A program made the translations under genes and the position numbers. The notes beneath the pieces are model-generated. The model was not told the origin of the DNA. It did no database searches and saw only the letters and a list, made by a program, of their open reading frames with translations. From Mesostigma viride (lineage: Eukaryota; Streptophyta; Mesostigmatophyceae; Mesostigmatales; Mesostigmataceae), in contig RPFO01000106.1 of assembly GCA_009746045.1 (NCBI GenBank), forward strand, positions 1,509,711-1,573,710: 64,000 bases of DNA, written 5' to 3'. Each line of letters starts with the position of its first letter. Within the stretch, counting starts at the first letter, position 1. Positions 30,836 to 41,520 of the stretch are shown here, in pieces.

Positions 30836-31329
30836 GAACTTTAATTTAAGACGCACTCGCCAATATAATCGGTTACAGCTGAAACACAGTACTTATCGAA
30901 AAAGTTACGCACGTGACAAGTAGCTATTACGACTCCAAAAGCCAAACGAGGCTTGGAAAAGGCCTGAGCTTTCCGGCTCCCAGCCCAACCCACTCGCCAT
31001 CGTCCTTTCCCAGCCGCCTTGGCCCGCAAACCCATCGCCAGCAAACCCATCGCCAAGCGCCTCACCAGGGCCCAAGAAACCGGCTGCCACGATCGCAATT
31101 AAATTGAGCCATTTCCCCCCAAGCCACAAATTCTTTTCTTTCCCTCACTGGCTGGCCCTGACGAAGGAAGAATGCGCAGAAATAGTCCAGTTCTTATAGC
31201 ACAGGAACGCAAGGTCCTCCTTGGGCCCGGCGAGCCCATACACGCCGCCGATCGATGTGCACACCCTTCGCCTCGCTGCTATTATCGTGTGCAGCTACTT
31301 CCAGCTCACTGAAGACGCCCTCACCGCTA
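30836..31329. other. Unassigned, probably the 5' side of an ORF1 element
   Basis: Contains small repeats (AAACCCATCGCCAGC / AAACCCATCGCCAAGC) and no supported frame. Confidence 0.35.
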
Positions 31330-32450
31330 TCAGTTAAAGCTCCGCACCCCGGCGGCCTGCGCAGCCGGCAGCCACATCGGCTAGCTTATTCCTCCCTCTG
31401 CAAGGATGACATCCGAGCAGTGCTGGATCGAGGCCGGAGCACGTGACCTGGCCGTTGGCCGGCTGAGTGAGAAGCTGACCTCCCTGAAGACGACGCTCAA
31501 CACGGTGGAGGCCCAGGTCTCCAAATATGTGGAAACCAAGGTCGTCCACAAGCTCCAACCTCAGTTCACGGCGCTGCACACCGCGGCGCAGGCATCTGAG
31601 CAGATGCCAGCTAGCGTCTCAACAAGACGCACGCTGCACTTGTCTCTCGCCTTGAGCAACTAGGTGGAGGGCAACTGTGCGGCGTGCTCATGAAGAAGCT
31701 TGAAGCCATCACCGCCCACACTGACTGAGGCCCTAGCTGGCCACACAGCTAGGTCCCAAAGATAGCGGAGCAGATGGCCACCATGCATCGCATCCCAGCC
31801 TGGCACCCCGGCCGGATGCTGGCGACCTCCCGCAGCTCTCGTATGCAGACCTGCTGCGGATAGCGACCGCCTCAATCACTAGCTGCATGATGCCATCAGC
31901 TACGAAAACTCCAGGAGCTTGAAGACCTTCGCCAGGCACAACAACGGGAGGCCAGCGACCGCGCTCGCCGCGAATGCCGGGTGGTCGGCTGCGTCGCTTC
32001 CCCCTGATGCCAGGTGAGACGTCAACCACCCTTGCCGACGAGCTCAACGACGTACCAGCTCCTTACCCTCATGCATGGGCCTGGTAGGTGAGGTAGAACT
32101 GCGTGGGTGCCACCTGTCCGCCTTCCCATGCACGTACGCACGCCTTACCTCACGGGACAAGGCTCCCCTGCACCAGTCCTGCTCACCTTCCCCTCCGGCC
32201 CCAACTGATCGATCGAGGACAAGTAGCGGTTCCTCTCTCGTCGCAAGAGGCTACACGACCTCACCTGATGCTGGACGACGACCTGACCCCCGCTCGATCA
32301 GCAGCAGCAGCGACGCGACCTGTGGCCGGAATACCTCCGCGACAAGCAGGACCCCCAGAAGCCCATGAGGCCGGTGTACTGGAGGCCGGGGCGGGGACCT
32401 GATGATCAACCACAAGATATGGACGCCCCCTACGTCGGGCTAGAATAGCC
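31330..32450 (+). pseudogene. ORF1-like relic with coiled-coil N-terminus
   Basis: Frame 31406-31663 gives RDLAVGRLSEKLTSLKTTLN and VEAQVSKYVETKVVHKL, a heptad-like helix. Downstream, in other frames, are LVGEVELRGCHLSAF, DDDLTPARSAAAATRP and EAGVLEAG, which align with GEIKLDAHRLPRS, DDDLTLAQQ and EAGVLEGGG of the other copies. It is frameshifted. No hairpin tail is visible directly after it. Confidence 0.6.
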
Positions 32451-32639
32451 CTAGCTTGTATTCATTGGTAGTCACTGCATGCCGCCATGGCAGCTAGCCA
32501 TGCCTAGAATGTTTGCCTACTAGTAGCTGTCCCACCATACCTAGTCGTGAACGTGCACCGCTATAGCACACGGTACACATGCAACCAGCCATAGCCTCAG
32601 CTAAGCCCTTGTACAGCCATGCTACGTCCTGTATGATCA

Positions 32640-32964
32640 GATTACTTGCCCACGCTCCTTGTTATGATATGAAGTGAGACAACTATTATGCCTGGACGCA
32701 TGGCGATCCAACGCCGTGGAAGGACTAAGGTAGTTGTCTGAGAGGAAAGACGCGAAAGCCGCGCGCGGCTACATCTCTAGGAAGTAAGAAGACCTGCATG
32801 AAGGGAGGCAGAGGGTAACATGAAAGGTTGATAGGGAAAACACACACGCACACACGTACACACGTGTACACCACCACCACCACCACCACCACCACCACCA
32901 CCACCACCACCACCACCACCACCACCACCACCACCACCACCACCACCACCACCACCACCACCAC

Positions 32965-33019
<55 letters not shown>

Positions 33020-33085
33020 GCAACAACAAAAGCAACCAAAACAAAAGAAGGAAAAGAGGGAACGCATACACTTATACACGAAGGG
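32640..33085 (-). mobile_element. Dispersed element, copy 2, containing a (CCA)n(CAG)n block
   Basis: Inverted relative of 28919-29275 with the same outer sequences (AGTGAGACAACTAT, ACGCATGGCGATCCAACGCC, GACGCGAAAGCCGCGCGCG, AAAGGTTGATAGGGAAAACA, GAAAAGAGGGAACGCATACA). Where copy 1 has GT, this one has about 147 bp of CCA followed by CAG. Confidence 0.8.
32870..33016. repeat. (CCA)n(CAG)n compound microsatellite
   Basis: About 33 CCA units followed by about 16 CAG units. The Thr, Ser, Val, Trp and Ala homopolymer frames across it are artefacts. Confidence 0.95.
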
Positions 33086-33840
33086 GCTAAATGAAAAAGT
33101 AAGGAGGATATGTATTATAAAGGGAAAAAGAAAAAAGAAAAAAGAAAAGGAAAGAAAGAAAAAGGAAAGAAAATGTAAATAGGAATAATACGAGCAATAA
33201 TAAATAATGACAATGTACTTAAAGAGTAATAATAATAACAAAACAAAAATGGTATCAAGAAAGAGGTCATTGCTGGGATGTGGTGAGGCACAGGCGATGT
33301 TGGAGAATGGGTCAGGAGTTCGATGTTTCAGCGCCCATGGTGCCCGGCTGGGCCGGGGTCTCCTGTCCAACAGCTAGGGTCTATGAAGCCTCGTGCCCAG
33401 CTCACTCCAGTGAAAAAGTGTAAGGTGAAAAGGGGTAGGCAGTGAAAAAATAGACAGGATTCATAACAAACATAACAGTGAGAGTAATAAAGAGGAGTGG
33501 TACAAAGAGAAGTGGTAAAGGAGAGAAAAAAGGAAAGCAAGAAAAAATATTTTAAAAAATAAAAATAATAAAGTAATAAAATAATTATAACATCGAAATG
33601 AGAAGAAGAACAAATTATTACATACGAGAATACAAAATTGTTGAATATGCATACATAAGAATGACAAGAAGAAAAAGTAAAGTAAAGTTTAAAAAAAGCA
33701 TATAAGCTCACACGGGTCTTATTGCACCCACAGAACTTGCCGGACCGTCTATCGTGTCCGATTAATTGCAGCTGTACGTGGCATGCCTCCGGCATGAAGG
33801 ATAAAGGGGGTCTCTGCCCTTTCTTACTGTTGTGCACATA
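33086..33840. other. AT- and purine-rich intergenic DNA
   Basis: Long A/G-rich stretches (AAAAAGAAAAAAGAAAAAAG and similar), low GC and no supported gene. Part of it may belong to the element ending at 33925. Confidence 0.5.
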
Positions 33841-33960
33841 CAGGGATTAAAAGCACTTCGGTGCTCCGTGACTCCCCAATTACGGGAGCATGAGTTTAAT
33901 TAATTAATTAATTAATTAACTACTTAATTAATTAACTAATTAGTTAATAGCTGCCTTTCA
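33841..33960 (+). mobile_element. LINE 3' end with hairpin and (TTAA)n tail
   Basis: GCACTTCGGTGCTCCGTGAC, TCCCCAATTACGGGAGCATG, then TTAATTAATTAATTAATTAA. It is the same 3' terminus as at 14210-14262 and 35860-35915 but diverged and with no coding region attached. Confidence 0.8.
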
Positions 33961-34110
33961 TCACATTTGCTTTACTGTTTCCCGTTGTTTTGGTCTGTAC
34001 TCACACTACAGAGCAAGAAGGACCACGGTCGATCTGCATGCAGTACTATGCTGACATACATGCGTCAGCGCCCACGTCAAAATGCATTCTTCTCATAAAT
34101 AGTTTGATAG

Positions 34111-35920
34111 ATAGCCCCAACCATTAGCATCTCGAGCGCAGCCACCGGCTCTGACGAGATTCCGGCCGCAGTTGTAAAACTTGCAGCCGAATTCGAAGAC
34201 ACAGGTGTGATGCTGCTCTTCCGGGACATCTGCAACCGCCTTCTGCTGCCGTCGCAACCACCTCCAGCGGCCTGGCAACACAGTTTTCGCACGATGCTGT
34301 ACAAGAACAAGGGGTCGCCTACCGACCCCGGCAACTACAGAGGGGTGTGCATTCAAAGTGCCCCCCTCAAGCTTCTTATGCGGCTCATCCTGAACCGCCT
34401 GCGCACGGCCCTGGACGGTCACCTCAGCGAGACTCAGCACGGCTTCCGTTCAGGTCGCAACACAGTACAGGCGCTCTTCGCTACTCGCCGACTGGTGGAG
34501 GAACTGCAACGCCTTCAGCCTGATGAGTCCCCTTTGCACCTTGTGCTGGTGGACTTCATCAAAGCCTTCGATTCGGTTTTCTGGCCTGCGCTTTGGGACA
34601 TCCTCGAGTTGTTCCGGATCCCCCGCCCCCTGATTGCTGTCATCCGCAACCTGTATGAAGGGTCCACCACTTCGGTGCGCACTTCTTACGGGACCACGCC
34701 CCCATGCCCTTTACAGAAGGGTGTGTGGCAGGGCTGCGTGCTGTCGCCCTACCTGTTCATTATTGTTGTCGAATACGTAATGATTCAGGCGCGCAAGCGA
34801 TTTGCCCGCATCGTGGGCAGGGAACCAGGAGTGCAGGTTGCTAACAAATTCTGGCATGGCGGTGCGGACACGGAGATTCGGCTAGCAGACATCATTTATG
34901 CAGACGACACCACCCTCTTCGAGGACACTGAGCACGTGCAGACATGGCTTGACTGCCTGGCTCTCGAGGCCCGTGCAGTGGGGCTTGAGGTCAGCAAGAA
35001 GACAGAGGCCCTGGCGGTTGGGCTCACCAACTCACCGCCGCCCCTCTATCTCCTAGACGGCTCTCGAGTCCTGTATCGGGACCGCGTTAAGCTGCTGGGC
35101 AGCCTGCTCCCCAGCTGCGAGGTTGATGTGGACCATCGCATCTCCCTCGCCTGGCACGCTTTACGTCAGTACCGGGCCCTGTGGCGCAAGCCCCTGGGCA
35201 AGATCGAGAAACAGGACCTGTTCAAGGTCCTCGTCCTTCCTGTTCTCACGTATGGCGCCGAGACGTGGACCCTCACCGCCGACCTGGCCCGCAAGCTGGA
35301 CGGCGCGGTCACCAGCATGCTGCGTTCCATTTTCAGAGTAGGATATGCTGCTCATGTCCGCAATGAGGACATGTACCAGGGCATGCCCTATATCACCAGC
35401 ACCATTAAGCAACGCCGCCTGCAGCTTGTAGGGCACCTAGCTCGCACCAACCAGGTAGACACCTCACGTGGCCCCCCCGCAGGACTGCGACCAGCCCAGC
35501 CTGGCCGGCACCTCCTGACGTGGGCTGGGCCTAGTGATGTTAGACGCAAGGCCCGCACCTTCAAGGAACAGCTAGTAGAGGACATGGGGGGCCTCGGCCT
35601 CTCCGTGATTTGGAAGAAGATGATGGACAAGGCCAAGTGGGCCCAGGTCATTGAGGACAATGAGCCCCCCCCAGTGGGGAAGCGCCCGCGTGTGCAGTCC
35701 CGCGGGAGGCACGCCAGATAGCTCCCCCTCGGGCAGCGTGCGGCTGCCTAGATAGATGTTGTAGTTAGAATGCTGTTAGGTAGCTGTAGTATGTAGCCAA
35801 TTACGTAGATAGATTAGACCGGTAGGAATGTTTGCACCCATCCATCCATCCATCGGGGTTAATGCTCCGTGACTCCCCAACGGGAGCACGAGTCTAATTA
35901 ATTAATTAATTAATTAGCAT
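34111..35920 (+). mobile_element. Non-LTR retrotransposon (LINE), 5'-truncated, open RT frame
   Basis: The whole copy, from the first open codon to the (TTAA)n tail. The 3' UTR holds GGTAGGAATGTTTGCACCCA, CATCCATCCATCGGGG, the hairpin TGCTCCGT...ACGGGAGCA and (TTAA)n. It lies right after another (TTAA)n tail (33960), so it may have integrated into or beside an older tail. Confidence 0.88.
34207..35721 (+). CDS. LINE reverse transcriptase (ORF2 fragment)
   Basis: 504 codons from the first ATG; the frame is open from 34111. RT motifs run in order: LYKNKGSPTDPGNYRGVCIQ, LSETQHGFRSGRNTVQALF, motif A VDFIKAFDSVFW (about residue 115), motif B QGCVLSPYLFIIV (about 175), motif C IIYADDTTLFED (about 230), then KTEALAVG and the C-terminal GAETWTLTADLARKLDGAVT and RRLQLVGHLARTNQVD. 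It copies element RNA at the target site by target-primed reverse transcription. No endonuclease domain is visible upstream, so this copy is 5'-truncated and not autonomous. It shares near-identity with 13328-14081, with a 3-bp indel at RRRKAR/RRKAR, which implies recent movement. Confidence 0.92.
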   Translation: MMLLFRDICNRLLLPSQPPPAAWQHSFRTMLYKNKGSPTDPGNYRGVCIQSAPLKLLMRLILNRLRTALDGHLSETQHGFRSGRNTVQALFATRRLVEELQRLQPDESPLHLVLVDFIKAFDSVFWPALWDILELFRIPRPLIAVIRNLYEGSTTSVRTSYGTTPPCPLQKGVWQGCVLSPYLFIIVVEYVMIQARKRFARIVGREPGVQVANKFWHGGADTEIRLADIIYADDTTLFEDTEHVQTWLDCLALEARAVGLEVSKKTEALAVGLTNSPPPLYLLDGSRVLYRDRVKLLGSLLPSCEVDVDHRISLAWHALRQYRALWRKPLGKIEKQDLFKVLVLPVLTYGAETWTLTADLARKLDGAVTSMLRSIFRVGYAAHVRNEDMYQGMPYITSTIKQRRLQLVGHLARTNQVDTSRGPPAGLRPAQPGRHLLTWAGPSDVRRKARTFKEQLVEDMGGLGLSVIWKKMMDKAKWAQVIEDNEPPPVGKRPRVQSRGRHAR

Positions 35921-36272
35921 CTCACATGAATATGAAGCATACAACAACTCTGAGACCAGCTGTCTCACTTAAAATCAACGGGGCAATAACTACAAACAGT
36001 TCATGTCAATGTTTCCATTGTCACAAAACAACTTCAACAAAAGGAAATCTTTTGGAAAACCTTTGGCACACGAACCATATTAACCTCTGCCTCGTATGAT
36101 GATGTCCAACCAAAAAAACCCTTATAGCAGCACTTGCCCTGCGATGCCGATTTGCTAGTGCTGGCCTGCCAGTCTTGCCTACATACACAGTGTTGCCAGC
36201 ACCTGCCGGCTGTGTTGCATGCCAGGTCTTGAATTTCCCTGTGGGTGGGTGACTGCACTTAGCCATTCTACA
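35921..36272. other. 3' flank of the NlpC/P60 gene
   Basis: Presumed 3' UTR on the minus strand, then spacer to the LINE tail. No gene seen. Confidence 0.5.
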
Positions 36273-38591
36273 CTAACTACTGGGGACGTAACAGCGCGTG
36301 ACTCGACCGCCGCCTCTGAAAAGGTTGTAGTAATGCGACGCCACCTTATTCGCAGGGTCATCTGACAGGTAATTAACCTGAATCCCATTGTTACCATGGT
36401 CGGCCCCGGACGAATGGATGTACTGAAGACACGGTGGGGCTGTGGCGGCACCCCCACCATCTTCACTAGTGACAGGCGCAAGTGGTAGCGCAACCACCAT
36501 TCCCACGTGAGTGGCACGGTCGGGCTTGCCAGGCGCTGGCTTCCCAAAAAATACCTGCAACCAGGCCCACATGAAGTACCCACCAGGGGGAAAAACCACT
36601 CCCCCACCCCACCCCGACCCACCCCCAGCCGGATTCCCAACGGCATCGACCCTGAGAAAAGAAAAGAAAAGCAGGGATGCTTGCCCATGTAGTAGTTTGG
36701 AAACATAGTAAAATTCTATCCCATATCTCGATGCCAGTGCACAGGCAATGAGAACAGACGTAAGAAGGGAGGGATGCTTGCCCACAAACACCAAAACATG
36801 CATTTCTACATGGTATCTCAATGCCCCCCAAGATGAAGCCAAATATCATACCAAACTAAAACACCACATGCTCTAGAACATAGAACTACATTACAACGCC
36901 CATCCTCCATCAAGCGACCAGACATGCTTAGTTGCTAGTTATATTGCCTCGCGGCTCGCAAAGGTGCATTACAAGGGGCATGTCCATCGCAGCAGCCTAG
37001 ACCTGAACCACACACGTACCCTGACCCTGTATGCCAGCAGCACCACAGATGCCAGAGTAAGGTAGACGCAAAGCATGCCGAAGCTGTTTGAGTAGATTGA
37101 TGATGCATGCGCACACATGCGAGCGGCAAATGCCAAGAAACTGGCAAGAATAGAACATAACCCTGGAAAAGCATACCCAACTTTATAAGGGCCCAGTCCA
37201 AACAGCAGTGTAGCGAGCAGTGACGAGGTATGCGTCATATTAAATAACAAAGCTGATGTCACTGCAAGCTGGCGTCATACATATGGTAATGAGTAACACT
37301 ATCTTTGCTGATGTCATACGTTGAACCCATTGCTTTACATGGCTTATAACAGCACAATTATTAATCCTTATAATAGCACAATAGCACAATGATTAATCCT
37401 TACAATAGCACAACTGTTAATCCTTATAATAGCACAATAACACAATGATTAATCCTTATAATAGCACAACTATCAATCCTTATATTAGCACAATAGCACA
37501 ATTACTAATCCTTATAACAGCACAATGATTAATCCGAGGCACCCGGTCCGGCATCCCCGCTGAAACTATCACGGAACGCTTTCAATACTGCCGGCAGCTG
37601 CTACCCTACACTCCAAAGGGCATACATACTTCAAACTCCAAAGGGCATCCAATACAAGGGAATGCTGATTCACGGGCTAGACAACAGCGGTGGAGACTTG
37701 CCACTGTTGATACCGTCACAGCGTGCGTACGGGAAAATGGCAACAGAAGAGTACAGGGACACAAATCACGCAGACGTAACCAAGCATTCTCCGCAACATA
37801 CCCACGTCTGAGCTGCCACATATTCTAAGTTGAGCCGCCACAGATTCTAGAATGAGCGGCCACACATTCTAGTATGAGGTCTTCCCCTTGTCCCCCCTCC
37901 TCATCCTCCAACCATAAGCCATTAGCATGAATGGGTAGATATGGGGACACAGTAATGCTGGCTGGCTACCCATGGTTGTCTACCCAACGCTCACCATGAG
38001 GCCCTCTAGGGCATATCTGTGAGTGCGACATGCCGGTTGTTGGTCTCTCGGACTCGGGGCATACAGAACATACCAGGTCGCCTACTTGAAGCTGGTCCAA
38101 GGCAACCGGGTCGACAAACGCTTCCTGGCATTAGCATGAATCATAGAACCGGCCCAGGGAGCACGGGGTAAGGGAAAGCAATTTGTTCAGGCGAGGCGGA
38201 AAGGGAAACAGATATGGTGGAACGAGCTATCGCGTAGGCGCCCGCGGTGGCACCCACCAGAAATACAAATAGAGCGATTGACACTTGTATTCTGTACACG
38301 CAGATGATACGGTGGAGCAAGGCAACAGGCTGCCAACGCAGTGCCGGCTGCGGCATCACTTCCTGATGAGACAGCGGTACACTTGATGGACCATGCTACC
38401 AGCGAAACAGATGTTCTTTCATTGAAAACGGTAACAGCTACCATAAGGCTCAGGCCATAGCGCGGCATGAAGTCTAGGGGACAGCGGGGTAAATACCTTA
38501 GGGGGACAGCTTGCCATGACAGGGTACCTGCTGGTAGGCGTCCCGTGGTACCCAGATGTCGGACGCCGCGAATGCTCGTTGCACTGTGTGC

Positions 38592-38641
<50 letters not shown>

Positions 38642-40798
38642 ATGCCAGGTGCCAGCCAGGACCCACATGCACGCACACGGCCATTGATTGGTGAATGAGC
38701 CATGGAACATAACTGCGATAATGTTGCAAGAAATCGCAGTGCCACGGATGTCCGGTGAGTGCGATCTCTCGCGGAATCCAGCAAACTAAAGCTCTTTCAG
38801 CGTTGCCAAACCAAGTCCTGTCAACGCAGCCAATTTAGAATCCTTTAAACATTGCCAAACTAAATCCTTTCAACATTCAACGCACATCTCACGCATCTCG
38901 CCTCCCCCCCACCCCCCATCCCTCTTCCTTTCCTTCCATGGTAGGGAATAATGGGGAATGAACCAATGCTAAACAATCGGGAAGAATGGCACTAAGTAAA
39001 GGCAGTAAACTAACACAGCACACCAACCAAGTCAAGCAAGGGCGAGTCCCCTAATGTATTGTCTGCCAGCTTAAGTACACGCCTCCTAGCTTCCTGCCAG
39101 CCAATCGCCCAGAACTTTGATAACCTTGCTCTTTTCAACAGCGGGACGAGCGGAGAGGGACCATAGCGAAGGGAAAGGAAACCAGAGACACCAAGGAAGG
39201 AATGCGGTGCGAGTGCAGCCATCAAGCAATCTCTCACAAGCTTACTCCATAACCCATGCCAAAATTGGACTGGACTTGCCGCTCGCCACTGGAAAAACGC
39301 TGGGAAACCACCCAGCAACAGGGTTGCGCAACATGCTCCGCCCCAGCCCAAAGGTTGGGAAGCCTAGCACTCTACTACGCCCAGCGAACTAGATTGGGCA
39401 ATTTTACACCGCCCAGTAAATTAGAGGTACGGCTTCAGAGGGTCGGGTGTTGGTGGAGGAACCTACTCAGCCCGCTGCAGTCGAAGTCCGGAGGCACGGT
39501 GCCCCCCCACAGGTACACATTGGGTGTCGCCATGGCCGCGAACATGTACCCGACGACGGCCGGCATGCGCGAGGCGATGTCCGATGTGGTTGGGCAGTGG
39601 CCAGGGACGCCGGCGCCCGGGTCCCCCCCAGGGGCCCCGTGCACATGCGCGGTCCCTGGCGGCCACTCGCGCTCGTCCCTGGGCAGGCATGCCCAGGCGT
39701 CTGGGTGTATCCATCCAGGGTAGTTGTCCTCGCGCAGGCGAGCGAGGACGGGGGCGCTGCAGGAGCAAGTCATCGACACAGTGGGATATAAATAGAATGG
39801 TAGGTGTCAACAGTAATGGTAGTGGTGGGATAGAAACAGAACAGATAAATAGAATGGTGGGTGTCAACAGTGATGGTAGTGGTGGGATAGAAACAGAACA
39901 GATAAATAGAATGGTGGGTGTCAAGGAGTGTGAGAGCGCCGTACATACAACGTGCACAGTAGTATATGTGTACACGGAAAGGGTGCATAAGCGAAAAAGC
40001 GAATGTGCCTGTGCATGATATACTAGGATAGGATGCATGGCAGTAGATTGTGTGGAGGTCTACCGATGCCTGAGCACTGGACACAGCACCATGCCGCATG
40101 CCGCAAGCCGCATGCCGAGTTTCCAAGTCTGAGATTCCATCACGAGGGTCCTCAAACATGGCAACCCACAGAACTGGTAAACCAGACATGAGCGAGCATG
40201 CGTCACTTGCTTCACTCAGGTACGGTAGGCTGAGCCTTGAGACCATCCCAGCAGTGCTACCCAGACCTGTCGCGCAACTACTAGGAGGCTAACTTGGAGG
40301 CACAACCACAAGAAAAGTAAACTCTAGTAAAGATTGCCAATTAGAGGGTGGCCGCGAGTAGATTTCACTCGGGCATACAGACCACGCCCACAGGGAAACG
40401 GAACGCTCAGCACACAGATGAGCCACAAAAGCCATCAAAAGCCAAACGAACGGCTAGAAATCAGATAGGACTCTGCACGCAGCACGCAACCAAGTCATCT
40501 AAAGGGGTGGCCCCCTGGGCATGGAGCAATTTGTACGGATCACATGCAGCCACTCCACCTCCGTATTGGTGACTGTATCCGTTCCGCAAACAAGAATTAT
40601 GCGAACCGCCATTTCTGTCCCTCCGGCAGTTGCTACCTACCTGGGGACAGGATCCTTGGAGGGATCAAAACTCGGGGTAGGGTCCACCAAGAGGCGGCGA
40701 CCTTTCCATCCTTGTGTCACAAGTCTGTCGCATGCTGGGCTTTCATACACGTTGAAATCGTTGAGTGCGACGAAAACAGCTGCCTCAGGGACCGCCAT
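36273..40798 (-). CDS. NlpC/P60 cysteine peptidase with SH3b domain, cyanobacterial type, in five exons
   Basis: Exons 40798-40641, 39756-39467, 38583-38528, 38124-38074 and 36554-36273; phases agree (2, 1, 0, 0) and give 278 aa. Exon 1 and the start of exon 2 form the SH3b part (LNDFNVYESPACDRLVTQ, ARLREDNYPGWIHPDAW). The catalytic domain follows: PNVYLWGGTVPPDFDCSGLM (Cys146), WVPRDAYQQ, EAFVDPVALDQLQVGDL, RATHVGMVV (His201) and LQYIHSSG (His232), then NNGIQVNYLSDD and FRGGGRV. Domain order and motifs match cyanobacterial gamma-D-glutamyl-diaminopimelate endopeptidases, which cut peptidoglycan stem peptides; those are about 230 aa, so this one is slightly longer. No transit or signal peptide is evident at ATG 40798. 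Origin by endosymbiotic or later bacterial transfer is inferred; substrate is not known. Confidence 0.93.
37340..37535. repeat. About 20-bp tandem repeat, about 9 copies
   Basis: Unit close to AATCCTTATAATAGCACAAT, some copies with an extra AGCACAATGATT. It lies in intron 4 of the NlpC/P60 gene. Confidence 0.88.
38594..38638. repeat. (GT)n microsatellite abutting a splice acceptor
   Basis: About 22 GT units. On the gene strand it is (CA)n and ends about 10 nt before the acceptor of NlpC/P60 exon 3 at 38584. Confidence 0.93.
39788..39925. repeat. Long tandem repeat, about 2.5 copies
   Basis: Unit of about 57 bp containing AATAGAATGGTGGGTGTCAA, GTGATGGTAGTGGTGGGATA and GAAACAGAACAGAT. It lies in intron 1 of the NlpC/P60 gene. 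Confidence 0.9.
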
Positions 40799-41025
40799 TT
40801 GCAAGAACACCCGTTTGGCGCTTAGAAATCGTGCGCACTGCCCTGGCACAGCCAATATTTAAGGCTATTTAAAGACAAGCTTTTCAACTCCCCAACCGGA
40901 ATGCGTGACAAGTTAATTATTTGATTATATTTTACGGGAATGCGTGACAAGTTAATTGTTTGATGATATTTTACCCTTGTTTATCATTGCCGTGATTTCC
41001 CTGAATTTTTTTCGTCGCAGGCGCC
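40799..41025. promoter_or_regulatory. Putative divergent promoter interval
   Basis: 227 bp between the NlpC/P60 start codon (minus) and the ATG at 41026 (plus). On the minus strand TTTAAATAG near 40863-40875 is a possible TATA-like element about 70 nt upstream of the start. A duplicated GGGAATGCGTGACAAGTTAA (about 40898 and 40935) lies in the middle. Promoter activity is inferred from position. Confidence 0.35.
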
Positions 41026-41097
41026 ATGAAGGTGCGCGGGGGATCAGCGACCGCCACGCGGCATCGCACTAGACGTTCTGTTTCCACTTTAAGTACG
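41026..41097 (+). CDS. Possible first exon of a plus-strand gene
   Basis: 24 codons starting MKVRGGSATATRHRTRRS and ending at a strong donor (ACG|GTAAGT, phase 0). It could be the first exon of the small membrane protein at 41521-41700, or of the large gene starting near 42182. A good acceptor at 41342 would lead to a stop after about 15 codons. Without transcripts I cannot choose. Confidence 0.3.
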
Positions 41098-41520
41098 GTA
41101 AGTACGGCATCATCCATACGCTGCTATAACCTACATGTTCTGCTGTTGCCTGCCACCTTGACCTTCATTCCTTCATGCTAGCATCCCGTTTTTGCCACAA
41201 ACTGGACAGCAAGTCCAGCTTGCTAGTTGCTGCATTGGGTGCACGTAAAATAATGCAATTTCGGGGATGGCAGACCACAAACCTGCTTTCTTTTGCGCGA
41301 AAGCTTGAAAGTGGGTACAAAGTGCAGTTTTTTCTCTGCAGATATGGCGGCGTGGTGATTTTTTCTATAGCGTTATCGGTTTCCTGTGAAGGCTAGAAGG
41401 AATTGGGCTGCGTGGGTACATGCACCTCTGTGCATCGGCGTAAATTCCTGATCAAACATTGATAAAAAAGAGTTCTATAACATTCGGTGCACCATCCATC
41501 GCCGTAATCCCACGTTATCC

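Noticed and set aside
33300-33330. tRNA-derived SINE promoter (GAGTTCGATGTTTC, B-box-like)
   Set aside because: No matching A-box at the right distance and no cloverleaf could be drawn.
36969-37262. Minus frame with several hydrophobic segments
   Set aside because: Lies inside intron 4 of the NlpC/P60 gene between exons that join in phase; no family match.
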